From the NCBI GenBank assembly GCA_015055545.1, contig SVHY01000005.1, forward strand, positions 1 to 60,779: a stretch of 60,779 nucleotides of DNA, written 5' to 3'. The notes beneath the pieces were generated by a model. It worked only from the letters and a program-made list of their open reading frames with translations, searched no databases and was not told the DNA's origin. Below, in pieces: positions 25,640-34,360 of this stretch. The stretch's first letter is position 1. Every line of letters begins with the position of its first letter. The translations under genes and the position numbers were made by a program. This stretch comes from Clostridiales bacterium (GTDB lineage Bacteria; Bacillota; Clostridia; Christensenellales; Borkfalkiaceae).

Positions 25640-26989
25640 ATGCAAAGCATTTTACCCGAAAATTTAACCGCTCTTTCGCGCGCCCTACCCGCCCCTCTCT
25701 ACGTCGTCGGCGGTAGCGTACGCGATTTCCTTGCGGACTTGTCGCCCCAATCAGGCGTACGCGATTGGGATATCTGCGCACCCGTTGATACGGAAACGCT
25801 CGTATCCGTCGCACAAAAGCTTGGGTTTAACGTCAAAGCCGTTTATAAAAACACGGGTACGGTGAAGTTGCAAGATACAGACGGTGTGGATTACGAATTT
25901 TCGCAATTCCGTTCAGACGAGTACGTACGCGGCGTACACACGCCCGTTGCCACGCATTTCACGACGGATATCCGTTTAGACGCTCTGCGCCGCGATTTCA
26001 CGGCAAACGCCGTGTATTTCGACGTAGCGGCAAACGCGTTCGTCGATCCCTTGGACGGCATAACGGCGATCCGCGAAAAGCGTTTAACTACCGTACGCGA
26101 TTCTTCGCGCGTGTTCGGCGAAGACGGGCTTAGACTTATGCGGCTCGCTCGACAAGCCGCGCAACTTGGTTTTACGCCCGACCAAGCGTGTATGCAAGGT
26201 GCGAAAAAACACGCAAATTTGATTTTAGATATTTCCCCCGAACGCATTTACGCAGAACTCGTTTCGCTGCTTACCGCCGATGAAAAATACGGTGTGGAAA
26301 ACGGACATTTCCACGGGCTTTGCATTTTAAACGAAACGCGCGTGTTAGACCGTTTATTCCCCGAACTTACTTTGGGACGGGGCATGGAGCAACGCGCCGA
26401 TTTCCATAAATACGACGTACTCGACCATTCCCTGCGCGCCGTTTTGTACGCGCCCAAATCCGTACGTCTTGCCGCGCTTTTGCACGACGTAGGAAAACCC
26501 TTTTGCAAACTGCGCGACGGCAATTCCTTTGCACACCCCGAAGAGGGTGCTAATATCGCAAGCGAGCTGTTGACCAAGCTGAAAGCTCCCAAACGCACCG
26601 TAGAACGGGTACGCGCGTTAATCGCACTACACATGTACGATTTCGATTGTAAAACGCGCGAAAATAAGTTGCGTCGGTTTTTCGTGGAAAACTTGCCCTA
26701 TCTCGACGATTTACTCGCCTTAAAGCAAGCGGATTTTTCCGCGTGCACGGACAATCGCTCTCCGGCTCCTACTTGTATTAAATGGCAAGCTATTCTCGAA
26801 AAAATGCATACAACGCGCGCGCCTATGTCGCTTAAAGAACTTGCTGTCAACGGCAACGATTTATTAGCTATGAGCGTACCGCCACACGAGATTTCCCAGC
26901 GTTTACACGCGTTGCTTTTACACGCCGCCGTCAACCCGACGGACAATCAAAAAACAAGGCTGTTAAAACTTGTCCAACACGTCAAATAA
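25640..26989 (+). CDS. cca: CCA-adding tRNA nucleotidyltransferase with HD domain
   Basis: 449 residues. The class II nucleotidyltransferase head has LYVVGGSVRDFL and the catalytic carboxylates in VRDWDICAP (DxD). RRDFTANAVYFD and the RFGEDGLRLMRLARQAA-like segment (FGEDGLRLMRLARQAAQLGF) select nucleotides and bind tRNA. An HD domain follows (RLAALLHDVGKPFC ... LIALHMYDFD), as in longer bacterial forms with phosphohydrolase activity. The reaction adds or repairs CCA on tRNA 3' ends using CTP and ATP. The one tRNA in this window already encodes CCA, so repair, or other tRNAs, would need it. Poly(A) polymerase is the main alternative. Confidence 0.9.
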   Translation: MQSILPENLTALSRALPAPLYVVGGSVRDFLADLSPQSGVRDWDICAPVDTETLVSVAQKLGFNVKAVYKNTGTVKLQDTDGVDYEFSQFRSDEYVRGVHTPVATHFTTDIRLDALRRDFTANAVYFDVAANAFVDPLDGITAIREKRLTTVRDSSRVFGEDGLRLMRLARQAAQLGFTPDQACMQGAKKHANLILDISPERIYAELVSLLTADEKYGVENGHFHGLCILNETRVLDRLFPELTLGRGMEQRADFHKYDVLDHSLRAVLYAPKSVRLAALLHDVGKPFCKLRDGNSFAHPEEGANIASELLTKLKAPKRTVERVRALIALHMYDFDCKTRENKLRRFFVENLPYLDDLLALKQADFSACTDNRSPAPTCIKWQAILEKMHTTRAPMSLKELAVNGNDLLAMSVPPHEISQRLHALLLHAAVNPTDNQKTRLLKLVQHVK

Positions 26990-26990
26990 A

Positions 26991-27017
26991 TATTGCCCCT
27001 TTCACGACAGGGCAATA
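26991..27017. terminator. Bidirectional terminator between cca and galK
   Basis: TATTGCCC/GGGCAATA, an 8-bp stem with an 11-base loop followed by T7. The two genes converge here. Confidence 0.8.
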
Positions 27018-27022
27018 TTTTT

Positions 27023-28180
27023 TTACAGCTTTTCGACGGTAATACCGTCTTCAATGGACGTTTCGTAAAAGCTTGCCTTATAGCCGATTTCTTCCGCGTA
27101 CGCCATACCTACGCGGCGGATAAACCCGTCCACCGCCGTCTTTTTGACGATAGAAATGGTGCAACCGCCAAACCCACCGCCTATCATACGCGAGCCTAAA
27201 CATTCCGTTTCTTTTCTCGCAAGTGCGGAAAGGGTATCCAGCTCTTTACCCGTTACTTCATACAAATCACGAAGGCTGAAATGGCTCTCGTTTAAAAGCT
27301 TACCAAGCTCTACCAAATCCCCGTCTTTGAGCGCCTTAACCGCCTTATTCACACGATCACATTCCATAACGACGTGTTCTGCGCGCTTTGCCACCACGCC
27401 CGCAAGCAGGTATTTTACTTCCGCAAAATCCTTGGGCGAAAGCTCGGATAAATTGTTGATATCCTTCACCGTTTGTATGACTTTGAGCGCCGTTTCGACT
27501 TCCTGACGGCGAACGTTATACTTGCTTTCCACTAAGCTGTGCGGTTTATTGCAATTCGCTACGACAAGGCAGTAATCGCCAAGCTGTAAGGGCACGTATT
27601 CGTAAGCAAGCGTAGAACAATCCAGCAGCACGGCATGGTCTTTTTTGCCCATAGCCGAAGCGAATTGATCCATAATCCCGCAATTGACGCCCGCGTACTG
27701 ATTTTCCGCTTTTTGCGCCAAAAGCGCGATTTCTACTTTATCGTATTCCACGTTTGCGTATTCGCATAACGCAACCGCCGTCGCCACCTCGATTGCCGCG
27801 GACGAAGACAGCCCGCTGCCAAACGGCACGGTGCAATCGTAATACAAATCGCAACCGATAATATCCACGCCCTTTTCTTGCAAGAAATACGCTACGCCGG
27901 CTTGATAATTGCCTATTTCTAAATCTCGGTAGTCGTTGAGTTTATCCGTTTTGAATTCCACAACGCCGTCAATACCGCGAAACGTCATACGCACGGTGTC
28001 CCCGCCCGTTTTGCGCGCGTAGATATTGCAACGCAAGTTAAGCGCCGCAGGAAATACCTTACCTCCGCAATAATCGACGTGTTCGCCGATGACGTTGATT
28101 CTACCCGCCGCCGTAAACAAATCGGTGGGCGCGCGTCCGAATACCTGTTCAAACGCTTGCATAGCCTGTGTTCTGTCCAT
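27023..28180 (-). CDS. galK: Galactokinase
   Basis: 385 residues, GHMP kinase superfamily. The galactose signature is GRINVIGEHVDYCGG, the ATP loop is PFGSGLSSSAAIEVATA, the catalytic Asp region is CGIMDQFASAMG, and GGGFGGCTISIV is the third GHMP motif. It phosphorylates alpha-D-galactose to galactose-1-phosphate, the first Leloir step. galT and galE are not in the window. Its promoter is full consensus, and a small GC palindrome (28206-28222) sits in the 5' leader. It fits an organism that lives on host or plant oligosaccharides. Confidence 0.95.
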   Translation of the reverse strand: MDRTQAMQAFEQVFGRAPTDLFTAAGRINVIGEHVDYCGGKVFPAALNLRCNIYARKTGGDTVRMTFRGIDGVVEFKTDKLNDYRDLEIGNYQAGVAYFLQEKGVDIIGCDLYYDCTVPFGSGLSSSAAIEVATAVALCEYANVEYDKVEIALLAQKAENQYAGVNCGIMDQFASAMGKKDHAVLLDCSTLAYEYVPLQLGDYCLVVANCNKPHSLVESKYNVRRQEVETALKVIQTVKDINNLSELSPKDFAEVKYLLAGVVAKRAEHVVMECDRVNKAVKALKDGDLVELGKLLNESHFSLRDLYEVTGKELDTLSALARKETECLGSRMIGGGFGGCTISIVKKTAVDGFIRRVGMAYAEEIGYKASFYETSIEDGITVEKL

Positions 28181-28232
28181 TATTTATCACCTCTTATTTC
28201 CTCTATCGCGCCTCGCGCGATTTCTTAAAACG

Positions 28233-28261
28233 ATTATACTACAAACGCCGTATTTTGTCAA
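28233..28261 (-). promoter_or_regulatory. Promoter of galK
   Basis: TTGACA (28256-28261), a 17-base spacer and TATAAT (28233-28238). The leader contains the palindrome ATCGCG-CCTC-GCGCGAT, a possible operator or hairpin. Confidence 0.85.
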
Positions 28262-28280
28262 ATCTTGGACGGGAGTTTAT

Positions 28281-28316
28281 AAAAAAACCGTATCGTTTTT
28301 CACGATACGGTTTTTT
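28281..28316. terminator. Terminator of the cold-shock gene
   Basis: AAAACCGTATCGT/ACGATACGGTTTT, a 13-bp stem with a 5-base loop and T/A tracts on both sides. Confidence 0.85.
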
Positions 28317-28326
28317 CCTTTTTCTC

Positions 28327-28542
28327 TTACAAAGCACAAACGTTCGTCGCACGGAGCTTTTCAGGATTTTTAGGATCGGGTTCGATTTCAAAAGAAACCT
28401 TTTGCCCTTCCTTCAATCTCCGATAACCTTCCGCAACGATCGCCGAAAAATGCACGAATACGTCGTCGCCACCTTCATCGTTAGCGATAAATCCGTAGCC
28501 TTTTTCCGCGTTGAACCACTTCACAGTTCCCTGACTCATCAT
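28327..28542 (-). CDS. Cold-shock domain protein
   Basis: 70-71 residues, a single OB-fold cold-shock domain. RNP1 is KGYGFIAND and RNP2 is DVFVHFSAI, with [14 protein letters not shown] at the start. It binds single-stranded RNA and DNA as a chaperone or transcription antiterminator. Two adjacent ATGs follow GGAGGG; either can be the start. A 64-nt leader precedes it, the sort of region in which csp genes carry thermo-responsive structure. It is monocistronic, bounded by its own promoter and terminator. Confidence 0.95.
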   Translation of the reverse strand: MMSQGTVKWFNAEKGYGFIANDEGGDDVFVHFSAIVAEGYRRLKEGQKVSFEIEPDPKNPEKLRATNVCAL

Positions 28543-28612
28543 CGTTCCCTCCGATTATTTATTTACCGTCAAAAAACCGCAACGTCCCCCCGTATTTTTC
28601 TTCGATAAATAT

Positions 28613-28641
28613 ATTATAGCACATTTTTTTTACGATTGCAA
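28613..28641 (-). promoter_or_regulatory. Promoter of the cold-shock gene
   Basis: TTGCAA (28636-28641), a 17-base spacer and TATAAT (28613-28618). About 60 bases of leader follow before the ribosome site. Confidence 0.75.
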
Positions 28642-28771
28642 TATTTATAACGGAATTTTTTTTCGTTTTTTAACGGTTTTTTGCATTTTTTACACTTTTT
28701 TTGCCCATTTGGTGGACTTTCTCTCGTTTCCGTGATATAATAACTATACCAATCCTTTGGAGATAATAGTT

Positions 28772-29845
28772 ATGGATATCTTTCAATTAGATAAAAATTT
28801 CGTCAACGCGAACGTCAATCGCGACGACGTGGACTGGTTTGACGCAAACGTTGCGCCCTTTTCTTTACACGGCTTGTTTTTCGACGAATCGGAAAACCGG
28901 TATTTGCGTATGCCTCCCGAGGCAGCAAAAAAGGTGGACGCGGGTAGATATTATATGTCGGCAATGACCGCAGGCGGCAGAATCCGTTTTATCACCGATT
29001 CCCCCTTTATCGCTTTGAAATGCGTAGTCGGTCCTGAATTTAAGACGGAAGGCAAAGCCTCACAAGGCTTTTCCGTGTATAAGAACAACCGTTTTTGCGG
29101 CGTTATTTTCCCCAACTATAACCAGTTCCATGCCGTCGTGGATAATAAAATCGCTTTCGACGGCTTGAAAACGCCTTACGAATCGGGGTTGGGCGATATC
29201 ACAATCCAGTTCCCCAACTATAACGGCGTACATAAGCTGTATATCGGCGTGCAAAAGGGTTGCAGCGTACAACCGCCCAAGCCCTACCGTTACGCAACGC
29301 CCGTCGTTTTTTACGGTTCGTCCATTACCCAAGGCGGGTCTTGTTCGCACACGGGCAACGATTATATCGATTTACTTTCCCGTGGTTTGGATTTCGATTA
29401 CATCAATCTCGGTTTTTCGGGCGGCGCGAAAGGCAACCCGAATATGGTGGACTATCTCGCCAGCTTAAACCCGTCCGTGTTCGTCGTCGATTACGACCAC
29501 AACGCACCGACTGTGGAGCATTTAGAAAAAACGCATTATCCCTTATACGAAAAATTGCGTAAGGCGCACCCGAACACCCCCATTCTCTTTTTGAGCCGAC
29601 CGAATACGGACGCAAATCCCCCCGAGGCAGCCCAGCGCCGCGACGTGGTTGCGCAAACCTATTCCCGCGCGAAAAAACAGGGCGACAAGCACGTGTATTT
29701 CATCGACGGTCATACGCTGTTCGGTAAAAAATACCGCGATTTGTGCACGGTGGACGGTACGCACCCCAACGATTTCGGGTTCTTCCGCATGGCGCAAACG
29801 ATTTATCCTACGATGAAGAAAATACTCAAACGTAGCATACAATAA
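28772..29845 (+). CDS. SGNH/GDSL-type esterase with N-terminal beta domain
   Basis: 357 residues from ATG 28772 (preceded by GGAG); an in-frame TTG at 28757 overlaps that site and is not used. The N-terminal 160 residues are a beta-sandwich (YYMSAMTAGGRIRFITDSPF). The C-terminal half is an SGNH hydrolase: VVFYGSSITQGGSC (block I, catalytic Ser about 184), the INLGFSGGAKGNPNMVDYL region (block II Gly, Asn) and VDGTHPNDFGFFRMA (Asp-x-x-His). It deacetylates or de-esterifies glycans or related molecules. No signal peptide, so cytoplasmic. It reads into uppP 13 bases later, so the pair is an operon. Confidence 0.88.
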   Translation: MDIFQLDKNFVNANVNRDDVDWFDANVAPFSLHGLFFDESENRYLRMPPEAAKKVDAGRYYMSAMTAGGRIRFITDSPFIALKCVVGPEFKTEGKASQGFSVYKNNRFCGVIFPNYNQFHAVVDNKIAFDGLKTPYESGLGDITIQFPNYNGVHKLYIGVQKGCSVQPPKPYRYATPVVFYGSSITQGGSCSHTGNDYIDLLSRGLDFDYINLGFSGGAKGNPNMVDYLASLNPSVFVVDYDHNAPTVEHLEKTHYPLYEKLRKAHPNTPILFLSRPNTDANPPEAAQRRDVVAQTYSRAKKQGDKHVYFIDGHTLFGKKYRDLCTVDGTHPNDFGFFRMAQTIYPTMKKILKRSIQ

Positions 29846-29858
29846 GGATAAGCTGATT

Positions 29859-30710
29859 ATGGAATTTATTGAAGTTTTGAAAATTATTCTGCTTGGTATC
29901 GTGGAAGGCATTACCGAATGGTTGCCCGTATCCAGCACGGGGCATATGATTTTGGTGGATAAACTCTTTCCCATGAACGTATCCCCCGAATTTAAGGAAG
30001 TCTTTCTTTATTTTATCCAACTCGGCGCAATTTTAGCCGTCGTCGTTCTCTTTTTTAAAAAATTATTCCCTTGGAAACGGGAAGAGCAGACGTTAAACGG
30101 CGCTATTGCGAAAAAAACCGTGTTAGATAAAGGTATTTTGAATCTTTGGGGCAAGGTGTTAATCGCCTGTGTACCCGCCGTCGTCGGCGTGTTCGTCGGC
30201 TTGCCTGATAACCCGCTCGTCGTTGCAATCGCGCTCATCTTTTACGGTGTAGCGTTTATCGTCGTCGAACAAATCAACCGCGACAAGACTTTTGCCGTGC
30301 AATCGACGGACGATATTTCTTATAAGCAAGCGTTTATTATCGGGCTGTTTCAGCTCCTTGCAATTATCCCCGGTACGTCCCGTTCGGGTGCGACCATTTT
30401 AGGCGCGCTGCTTATCGGTATTTCCCGTCCTGCCGGCGCGGAATTTACTTTCTATCTCGCAATTCCCGTTATGGTGGGCGCAAGCGGGATAAAAATTTTG
30501 CAGTTCCTGCTCGATTACGGCATGTTCTCGGGTGCGGAAATCGGGTATTTGCTTATCGGCGCGGCGGTAGCGTTCGCCGTATCCATGGTTGCCATCAAGT
30601 TCTTGATGAACTTCGTCAAAAAACACGATTTCAAGGTATTCGGTTGGTATCGTATCGCGCTCGGCGTAATCGTAATTGCGGCAATCGTTATCCCGTCGTT
30701 TATCGGTTAA
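29859..30710 (+). CDS. uppP: Undecaprenyl-diphosphate phosphatase
   Basis: 283 residues, an integral membrane protein of the BacA/UppP type with about seven helices. The conserved box EGITEWLPVSSTGHMIL near residue 17 holds the catalytic Glu, and a second box PGTSRSGATILGALL lies near 177 (catalytic Ser/Arg). It removes the terminal phosphate from undecaprenyl-PP to recycle the lipid carrier for peptidoglycan; overexpression gives bacitracin resistance. It follows the SGNH hydrolase gene closely. Confidence 0.96.
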   Translation: MEFIEVLKIILLGIVEGITEWLPVSSTGHMILVDKLFPMNVSPEFKEVFLYFIQLGAILAVVVLFFKKLFPWKREEQTLNGAIAKKTVLDKGILNLWGKVLIACVPAVVGVFVGLPDNPLVVAIALIFYGVAFIVVEQINRDKTFAVQSTDDISYKQAFIIGLFQLLAIIPGTSRSGATILGALLIGISRPAGAEFTFYLAIPVMVGASGIKILQFLLDYGMFSGAEIGYLLIGAAVAFAVSMVAIKFLMNFVKKHDFKVFGWYRIALGVIVIAAIVIPSFIG

Positions 30711-30733
30711 AAACCACAAAGGAGTGATTTCAT

Positions 30734-31546
30734 ATGAAAAAATTTACTTGCATAACAATTTGCGCTCTTTCGCTTATGCTTGCCGCGGGCTGTAAAGACG
30801 ACCCTGTCGGTGGAACCCCTATCAACCCTAATTATTCAGGTAAAGTCAACGTCGCGGCAGAAAGTTCAAAAATCGTGTCGCAAACCGTCACGGAAGATGT
30901 TTGGGTTGCCGCACTGTCTGACCAAGCTTTCGCCAACGTCACATGCACCGCATCGCGCGTACAATGCAAAAACGGCGAACTGTGGGGCACAACGGTCAGT
31001 GGTTACGGTCTTTCCTATAAAATCAACGAGAACGGTTCTTATAAATACGAATACGACGATACGCAGAGCATAGAAACGTATTTTGAAACGGTTACCGCAG
31101 ACGAAGTTGACGACACGACTACTTTAACCGCAAAACAAAAAAAATTTTTGCGTCTACACGGCTATTTTGCTTATAAATACGAGTATGACAAAGAAACGAA
31201 AACTTGGTCAAAAACCGACGATGACAATGAATTTAATTACGCCATTAGCGGCGAAACGTTGAAAGAACGGTTTATGATTTGCGCAAAAGATTACTATGAA
31301 AGCTTCACATATAGCCAAACGGAAAAGGCGTATATTGCAGAAACCATTACTTTGCCGTTGAGCGAAGATGAAAACGAAGAAAACACACGAGAATATGCTA
31401 ACGTTATTTTGAAGTTTAAGGACAATAAGCTTGCTTATATGGAATACACAATGGAAGATTACGGGGGCACGGAAGGCAATTACCAAACAGTTGGAATCCT
31501 TTTTTATAACTATAACACAACCACGTTTACATTCCCCAAAGTATGA
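30734..31546 (+). CDS. Lipoprotein of unknown function
   Basis: 270 residues. The signal LALML-like segment ends at the lipobox LAAGC (Cys20), so it is surface-anchored. The mature part is rich in Thr, Glu and Tyr with beta character (ENGSYKYEYDDTQSIETYF; FAYKYEYDKETKTWSKTDDD). No known domain. It follows uppP by 23 bases with an AAGGAG site, so it may share that transcript. It ends at a bidirectional terminator. Related unnamed lipoproteins with a similar bulk composition are common in Clostridia. Confidence 0.75.
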   Translation: MKKFTCITICALSLMLAAGCKDDPVGGTPINPNYSGKVNVAAESSKIVSQTVTEDVWVAALSDQAFANVTCTASRVQCKNGELWGTTVSGYGLSYKINENGSYKYEYDDTQSIETYFETVTADEVDDTTTLTAKQKKFLRLHGYFAYKYEYDKETKTWSKTDDDNEFNYAISGETLKERFMICAKDYYESFTYSQTEKAYIAETITLPLSEDENEENTREYANVILKFKDNKLAYMEYTMEDYGGTEGNYQTVGILFYNYNTTTFTFPKV

Positions 31547-31557
31547 AATTATGAAAC

Positions 31558-31593
31558 AAAAAGCCTGTGTACGCTACGTACACAGGCTTTTTT
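31558..31593. terminator. Bidirectional terminator (lipoprotein / tsf)
   Basis: GCCTGTGTACG/CGTACACAGGC, an 11-bp stem with a 3-base loop, flanked by A5 and T7. The two genes converge on it. Confidence 0.9.
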
Positions 31594-31625
31594 ATTTTGA
31601 CAACTTTTTTATTTTGGTCGTTTAA

Positions 31626-32516
31626 TTATTTTTGAGCCGCCGCAACTTGCTTTGCAACTTCTTCGCTCAAATCTTCGCTCTTCTTTTCAAGACCTTCGCC
31701 CATTACGAAGAACGCAAACTTGTTAACGGACACGCCAGCCGCTTTCAAAAGGTCGCCAATCTTCTTGGAATCGTCCTTAATGAACGCTTGTTCCAAAAGA
31801 CAGTTTTCGTCGTAGAACTTCTTGATTCTACCCATAACCATCTTTTCTGCGATCGCTTCGGGCTTGCCTTCGTTCATCGCTTGTTGTTTCAAAACAGCCT
31901 TTTCCTTTTCAAGCGTTTCCGCGGAAACTTCGTCTTTCGTAAGGTAAGCGGGTTTCGTGAACGCGATTTGAAGGGTGATATCGTGCGCTACTTCTTTTGC
32001 CGCATCGCTTTCGTCGCCTGCTACGTCGAGCATAACGCCGAGCTTGCCGCCAAGGTGGATATAGCTCGCCAAGAAGCCCGTCGTTTCATAGCGTACGAAT
32101 CTTCTAACCGCAATCTTTTCACCGATAATAGCGATTTTGCTCTTCAAATATTCTTCTACCGTGCCGCCTACGCAAGCGCATGCAAGGAGCGCGTCTACGT
32201 TTGCAGGGTTTTCTTTTACGATAACCTTGGAAACTTCCGTTGCGATTTCCGTAAATTGAGGGTTCTTTGCAACGAAGTCAGATTCGCAGTTGAGTTCCAC
32301 CAATACGCCGAATTTACCGTCGATATAGCAAGCAACGATACCTTCCGCCGCGATACGGGAAGCTTTCTTTTCTGCTTTTGCAATCCCTCTTTCTCTAAGC
32401 AAGTCCGCAGCTTTTTGCATATCGCCGTCAGCGTCCGTCAATGCTTTCTTACAATCCATAACACCAGCGCCCGTCTTTTCTCTAAGCGCCATTACGTCTT
32501 TTGCCGTAAATGCCAT
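31626..32516 (-). CDS. tsf: Elongation factor Ts
   Basis: 296 residues. The N-terminal UBA-like helix pair is present (VMALREKTGAGVMDCKKAL), then the EF-Tu-contacting core with the invariant NCESDFVAKNPQF. The C-terminal subdomain (EQAFIKDDSKKIGDL) is full length for a Firmicutes form. It exchanges GDP for GTP on EF-Tu. It is 26 bases after rpsB and shares its promoter; pyrH and frr do not follow, unlike the common order rpsB-tsf-pyrH-frr. Confidence 0.97.
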   Translation of the reverse strand: MAFTAKDVMALREKTGAGVMDCKKALTDADGDMQKAADLLRERGIAKAEKKASRIAAEGIVACYIDGKFGVLVELNCESDFVAKNPQFTEIATEVSKVIVKENPANVDALLACACVGGTVEEYLKSKIAIIGEKIAVRRFVRYETTGFLASYIHLGGKLGVMLDVAGDESDAAKEVAHDITLQIAFTKPAYLTKDEVSAETLEKEKAVLKQQAMNEGKPEAIAEKMVMGRIKKFYDENCLLEQAFIKDDSKKIGDLLKAAGVSVNKFAFFVMGEGLEKKSEDLSEEVAKQVAAAQK

Positions 32517-32542
32517 TTTATTTTCTCCTTAATGATAATTTT

Positions 32543-33328
32543 TTACGCGTTTTCTTCTTCCGCTGCCGCCGCAACAACTTCTTCCATAGAAGTAGGTTCT
32601 TCCGCTACTTCTTCCGCCGTTTCCGTCAAGCTGATAAGCGCTTCTTCGCCTTGGTTCGCTTCGATAACCGCGTTTGCGATAACGGACGAAATGAGCTTAA
32701 TCGCGCGGATAGCGTCGTCGTTACCAGGGATAACGTAGTCGATTTCGTCGGGATCACAGTTCGTGTCCGTGATAGCCACGATTTTGATACCGAGTTTCTT
32801 CGCTTCAGCGATTGCAATGTCTTCGTTGTGGGGGTCTACGACGAACATAACGCCGGGCATAGACTTCATCGTCTTAATACCGCCAAGGTTCGCTTGCAAC
32901 TTGCCCATTTCTTTCTTCAAAAGCATAACTTCTTTCTTGGGCAATACTTCAAAGTCGCCGTTCGCTTCCATAGCTTCGAGCTTTTCCAATCTTTCTACAC
33001 GACTTCTCATCGTCTTGAAGTTGGTAAGACAGCCGCCAAGCCAACGCGAATTCACGTAGTACTGACCGCATCTTTCCGCTTCTTCCTTAATCGCGTCTTG
33101 CGCTTGCTTTTTCGTACCAACGAAAAGAACGGACTTGCCTTCCTTTACGCTGTCGCATACGAACGTGTACGCTTCTTCGATAAGGTTTGCCGTAACTTGC
33201 AAGTCGATAATGTGAATATCGTTTCTTGCCGCGAAGATGTACTTCTTCATCTTGGGATTCCACTTTCTCGTCTGATGACCAAAGTGTACGCCAGCTTCCA
33301 AAAGCTGTTTCATAGTGATAACTGCCAT
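32543..33328 (-). CDS. rpsB: 30S ribosomal protein S2
   Basis: 261 residues. The start [20 protein letters not shown] and the [20 protein letters not shown] and [19 protein letters not shown] motifs are diagnostic. An acidic tail ([17 protein letters not shown]) extends the usual C terminus. It binds the 30S head-body neck and recruits S1. A leader of about 110 bases precedes it and may hold the S2 autoregulatory structure. Strong AACGGAGG site. Confidence 0.98.
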   Translation of the reverse strand: MAVITMKQLLEAGVHFGHQTRKWNPKMKKYIFAARNDIHIIDLQVTANLIEEAYTFVCDSVKEGKSVLFVGTKKQAQDAIKEEAERCGQYYVNSRWLGGCLTNFKTMRSRVERLEKLEAMEANGDFEVLPKKEVMLLKKEMGKLQANLGGIKTMKSMPGVMFVVDPHNEDIAIAEAKKLGIKIVAITDTNCDPDEIDYVIPGNDDAIRAIKLISSVIANAVIEANQGEEALISLTETAEEVAEEPTSMEEVVAAAAEEENA

Positions 33329-33445
33329 AATTCATACCTCCGTTTAACCTCCCCGCCTTGTGTTGGCTCGTAACGACGTCCGCATTGAAAGATTTTACGG
33401 ACACGGATTACGCACAATGAGCGAGTGTGAATTTTTAGCTATACT

Positions 33446-33474
33446 ATTTTACCACAAACAACAAGCCTTTGCAA
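33446..33474 (-). promoter_or_regulatory. Promoter of rpsB-tsf
   Basis: TTGCAA (33469-33474), a 17-base spacer and TAAAAT (33446-33451). The leader 33329-33439 is GC-richer than its surroundings and probably structured (ribosomal autoregulation, inferred). Confidence 0.65.
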
Positions 33475-33503
33475 GCTATTTTCAAGCAATTTTAAGGATT
33501 TTT

Positions 33504-33887
33504 TCAATTTTTTTCTTCCTTTTTTGATTTTCTATTCCACTTCCATTGCTTTACAGGGTCAACGTACTCATTCGTATCGTATAATTCGTTTTTTACATCA
33601 CATTGCAACGCATATTTTTTTGCTAAACTCTCCAAAAAGGTTTTCGTCGAAAACCCGTCCAAATTTTTTAAATAATAAAGCATACGCAAATCCATTGGCG
33701 TTATTCTTTCAACCGTTTCAACCAACGCCTGTCCCTCCATGCCCAACTTTTCTTTGTCCGCCCCTTTTTCCCACTCGTAAAAGTTAAAACGCCGAATCAA
33801 ATACTCTTGGTACGAATATGCTCTCAACAATAGTTCTTCAATATGCGCTCCTGCTTTTCTACACCTTTCTTTTTCTTCTTTTTTCAT
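33504..33887 (-). CDS. Small charged protein controlled by the divergent XRE regulator
   Basis: 127 residues, charged and mostly helical (EEKERCRKAGAHIEELLLRA; IRRFNFYEWEKGADKEK; VETVERITPMDLRMLYYLKN). It has no membrane segment and is not a family I recognise. Start ATG 33887 after AGGAG. Its promoter spacer holds a perfect palindrome, TTCAGT-TAT-ACTGAA, repeated at the start site, so the XRE gene next door almost certainly represses it. It could be a toxin-like or phage-derived partner of that regulator (speculative), or a regulated cytoplasmic factor. Confidence 0.65.
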   Translation of the reverse strand: MKKEEKERCRKAGAHIEELLLRAYSYQEYLIRRFNFYEWEKGADKEKLGMEGQALVETVERITPMDLRMLYYLKNLDGFSTKTFLESLAKKYALQCDVKNELYDTNEYVDPVKQWKWNRKSKKEEKN

Positions 33888-33905
33888 AATCCGCTCCTGT
33901 TTATT

Positions 33906-34000
33906 TTCAGTTATACTGAATTTTTATATATTATAATTCAGTTATACTGAAAAGTCAAGACTTTTTACATTATTTTTGATAAAATTTCAGTATAAATGAA
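33906..34000. promoter_or_regulatory. Divergent control region with three XRE operators
   Basis: TTCAGTTATACTGAA occurs at 33906-33920 and 33937-33951. A degenerate copy TTCAGTATAAATGAA is at 33986-34000. The middle one lies inside the 17-bp spacer of a minus promoter: TTGACT at 33953-33958, TATAAT at 33930-33935. The left one covers its start point. The right one is just before the regulator ATG. Confidence 0.85.
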
Positions 34001-34017
34001 TTTTCACGGGGTATGAT

Positions 34018-34221
34018 ATGAAATTTCAACAGCGATTGATTGAAGAATTAAAAGCAAGCAAATACACTCAAAAAGAAATTGCAAATGAATTAGGCATAAC
34101 GGAAAGCAATTTAACCAACTGGAAAAAGGGCGAAAACGTACCGTCGTTAGAAACTTTCTATCGCTTGTGTATTTTATTAGAAGTAAGCGCCGACTATTTA
34201 CTTGGAATAGACAATATGTAA
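34018..34221 (+). CDS. XRE-family transcriptional regulator (short)
   Basis: 67 residues, one Cro/C1-type helix-turn-helix: KYTQKEIANELGITESNLTNW, then KKGENVPSLETFYRLC and the C-terminal helix VSADYLLGID. It is all DNA-binding domain with no sensor, as in phage-type and plasmid repressors. It binds as a dimer, and the palindromes in the adjacent divergent region are the obvious targets. Autoregulation is likely because a third operator lies before its own start. A paralogue at 47821-48024 has the same size and an operator with different half-site spacing. Confidence 0.92.
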   Translation: MKFQQRLIEELKASKYTQKEIANELGITESNLTNWKKGENVPSLETFYRLCILLEVSADYLLGIDNM

Positions 34222-34229
34222 AAAAACGC

Positions 34230-34258
34230 GAGCGGGAAATTTTTCCCGCTCGTTTTTT
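34230..34258. terminator. Terminator of the XRE gene
   Basis: GAGCGGGAAA/TTTCCCGCTC, a 10-bp stem with a 2-base loop then T6. It overlaps the stop codon of the convergent micro-gene. Confidence 0.85.
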
Positions 34259-34349
34259 ACTTGTCCTTATTAATTTTAAATAGCAACATACAAACAATGC
34301 CGATTTGCACTCCTACGAAAACACCTATTGTCAAGCCTGCCCAAAACAT
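34257..34349 (-). CDS. 30-aa single-helix membrane micro-protein, DUF3789-like
   Basis: ATG 34349 after GGAGAAAG. The product MFWAGLTIGVFVGVQIGIVC continues MLLFKINKDK: one transmembrane helix and a short basic tail. The MFW-GL-IG-FVG pattern is that of DUF3789 mini-proteins seen often in Clostridia and phage-like regions. It lies 12 bases after the lipoprotein gene, so they form one transcript under the GTCAGTT operator. Too short for most gene callers. Function unknown. Confidence 0.7.
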   Translation of the reverse strand: MFWAGLTIGVFVGVQIGIVCMLLFKINKDK

Positions 34350-34360
34350 GTTCTTTCTCC

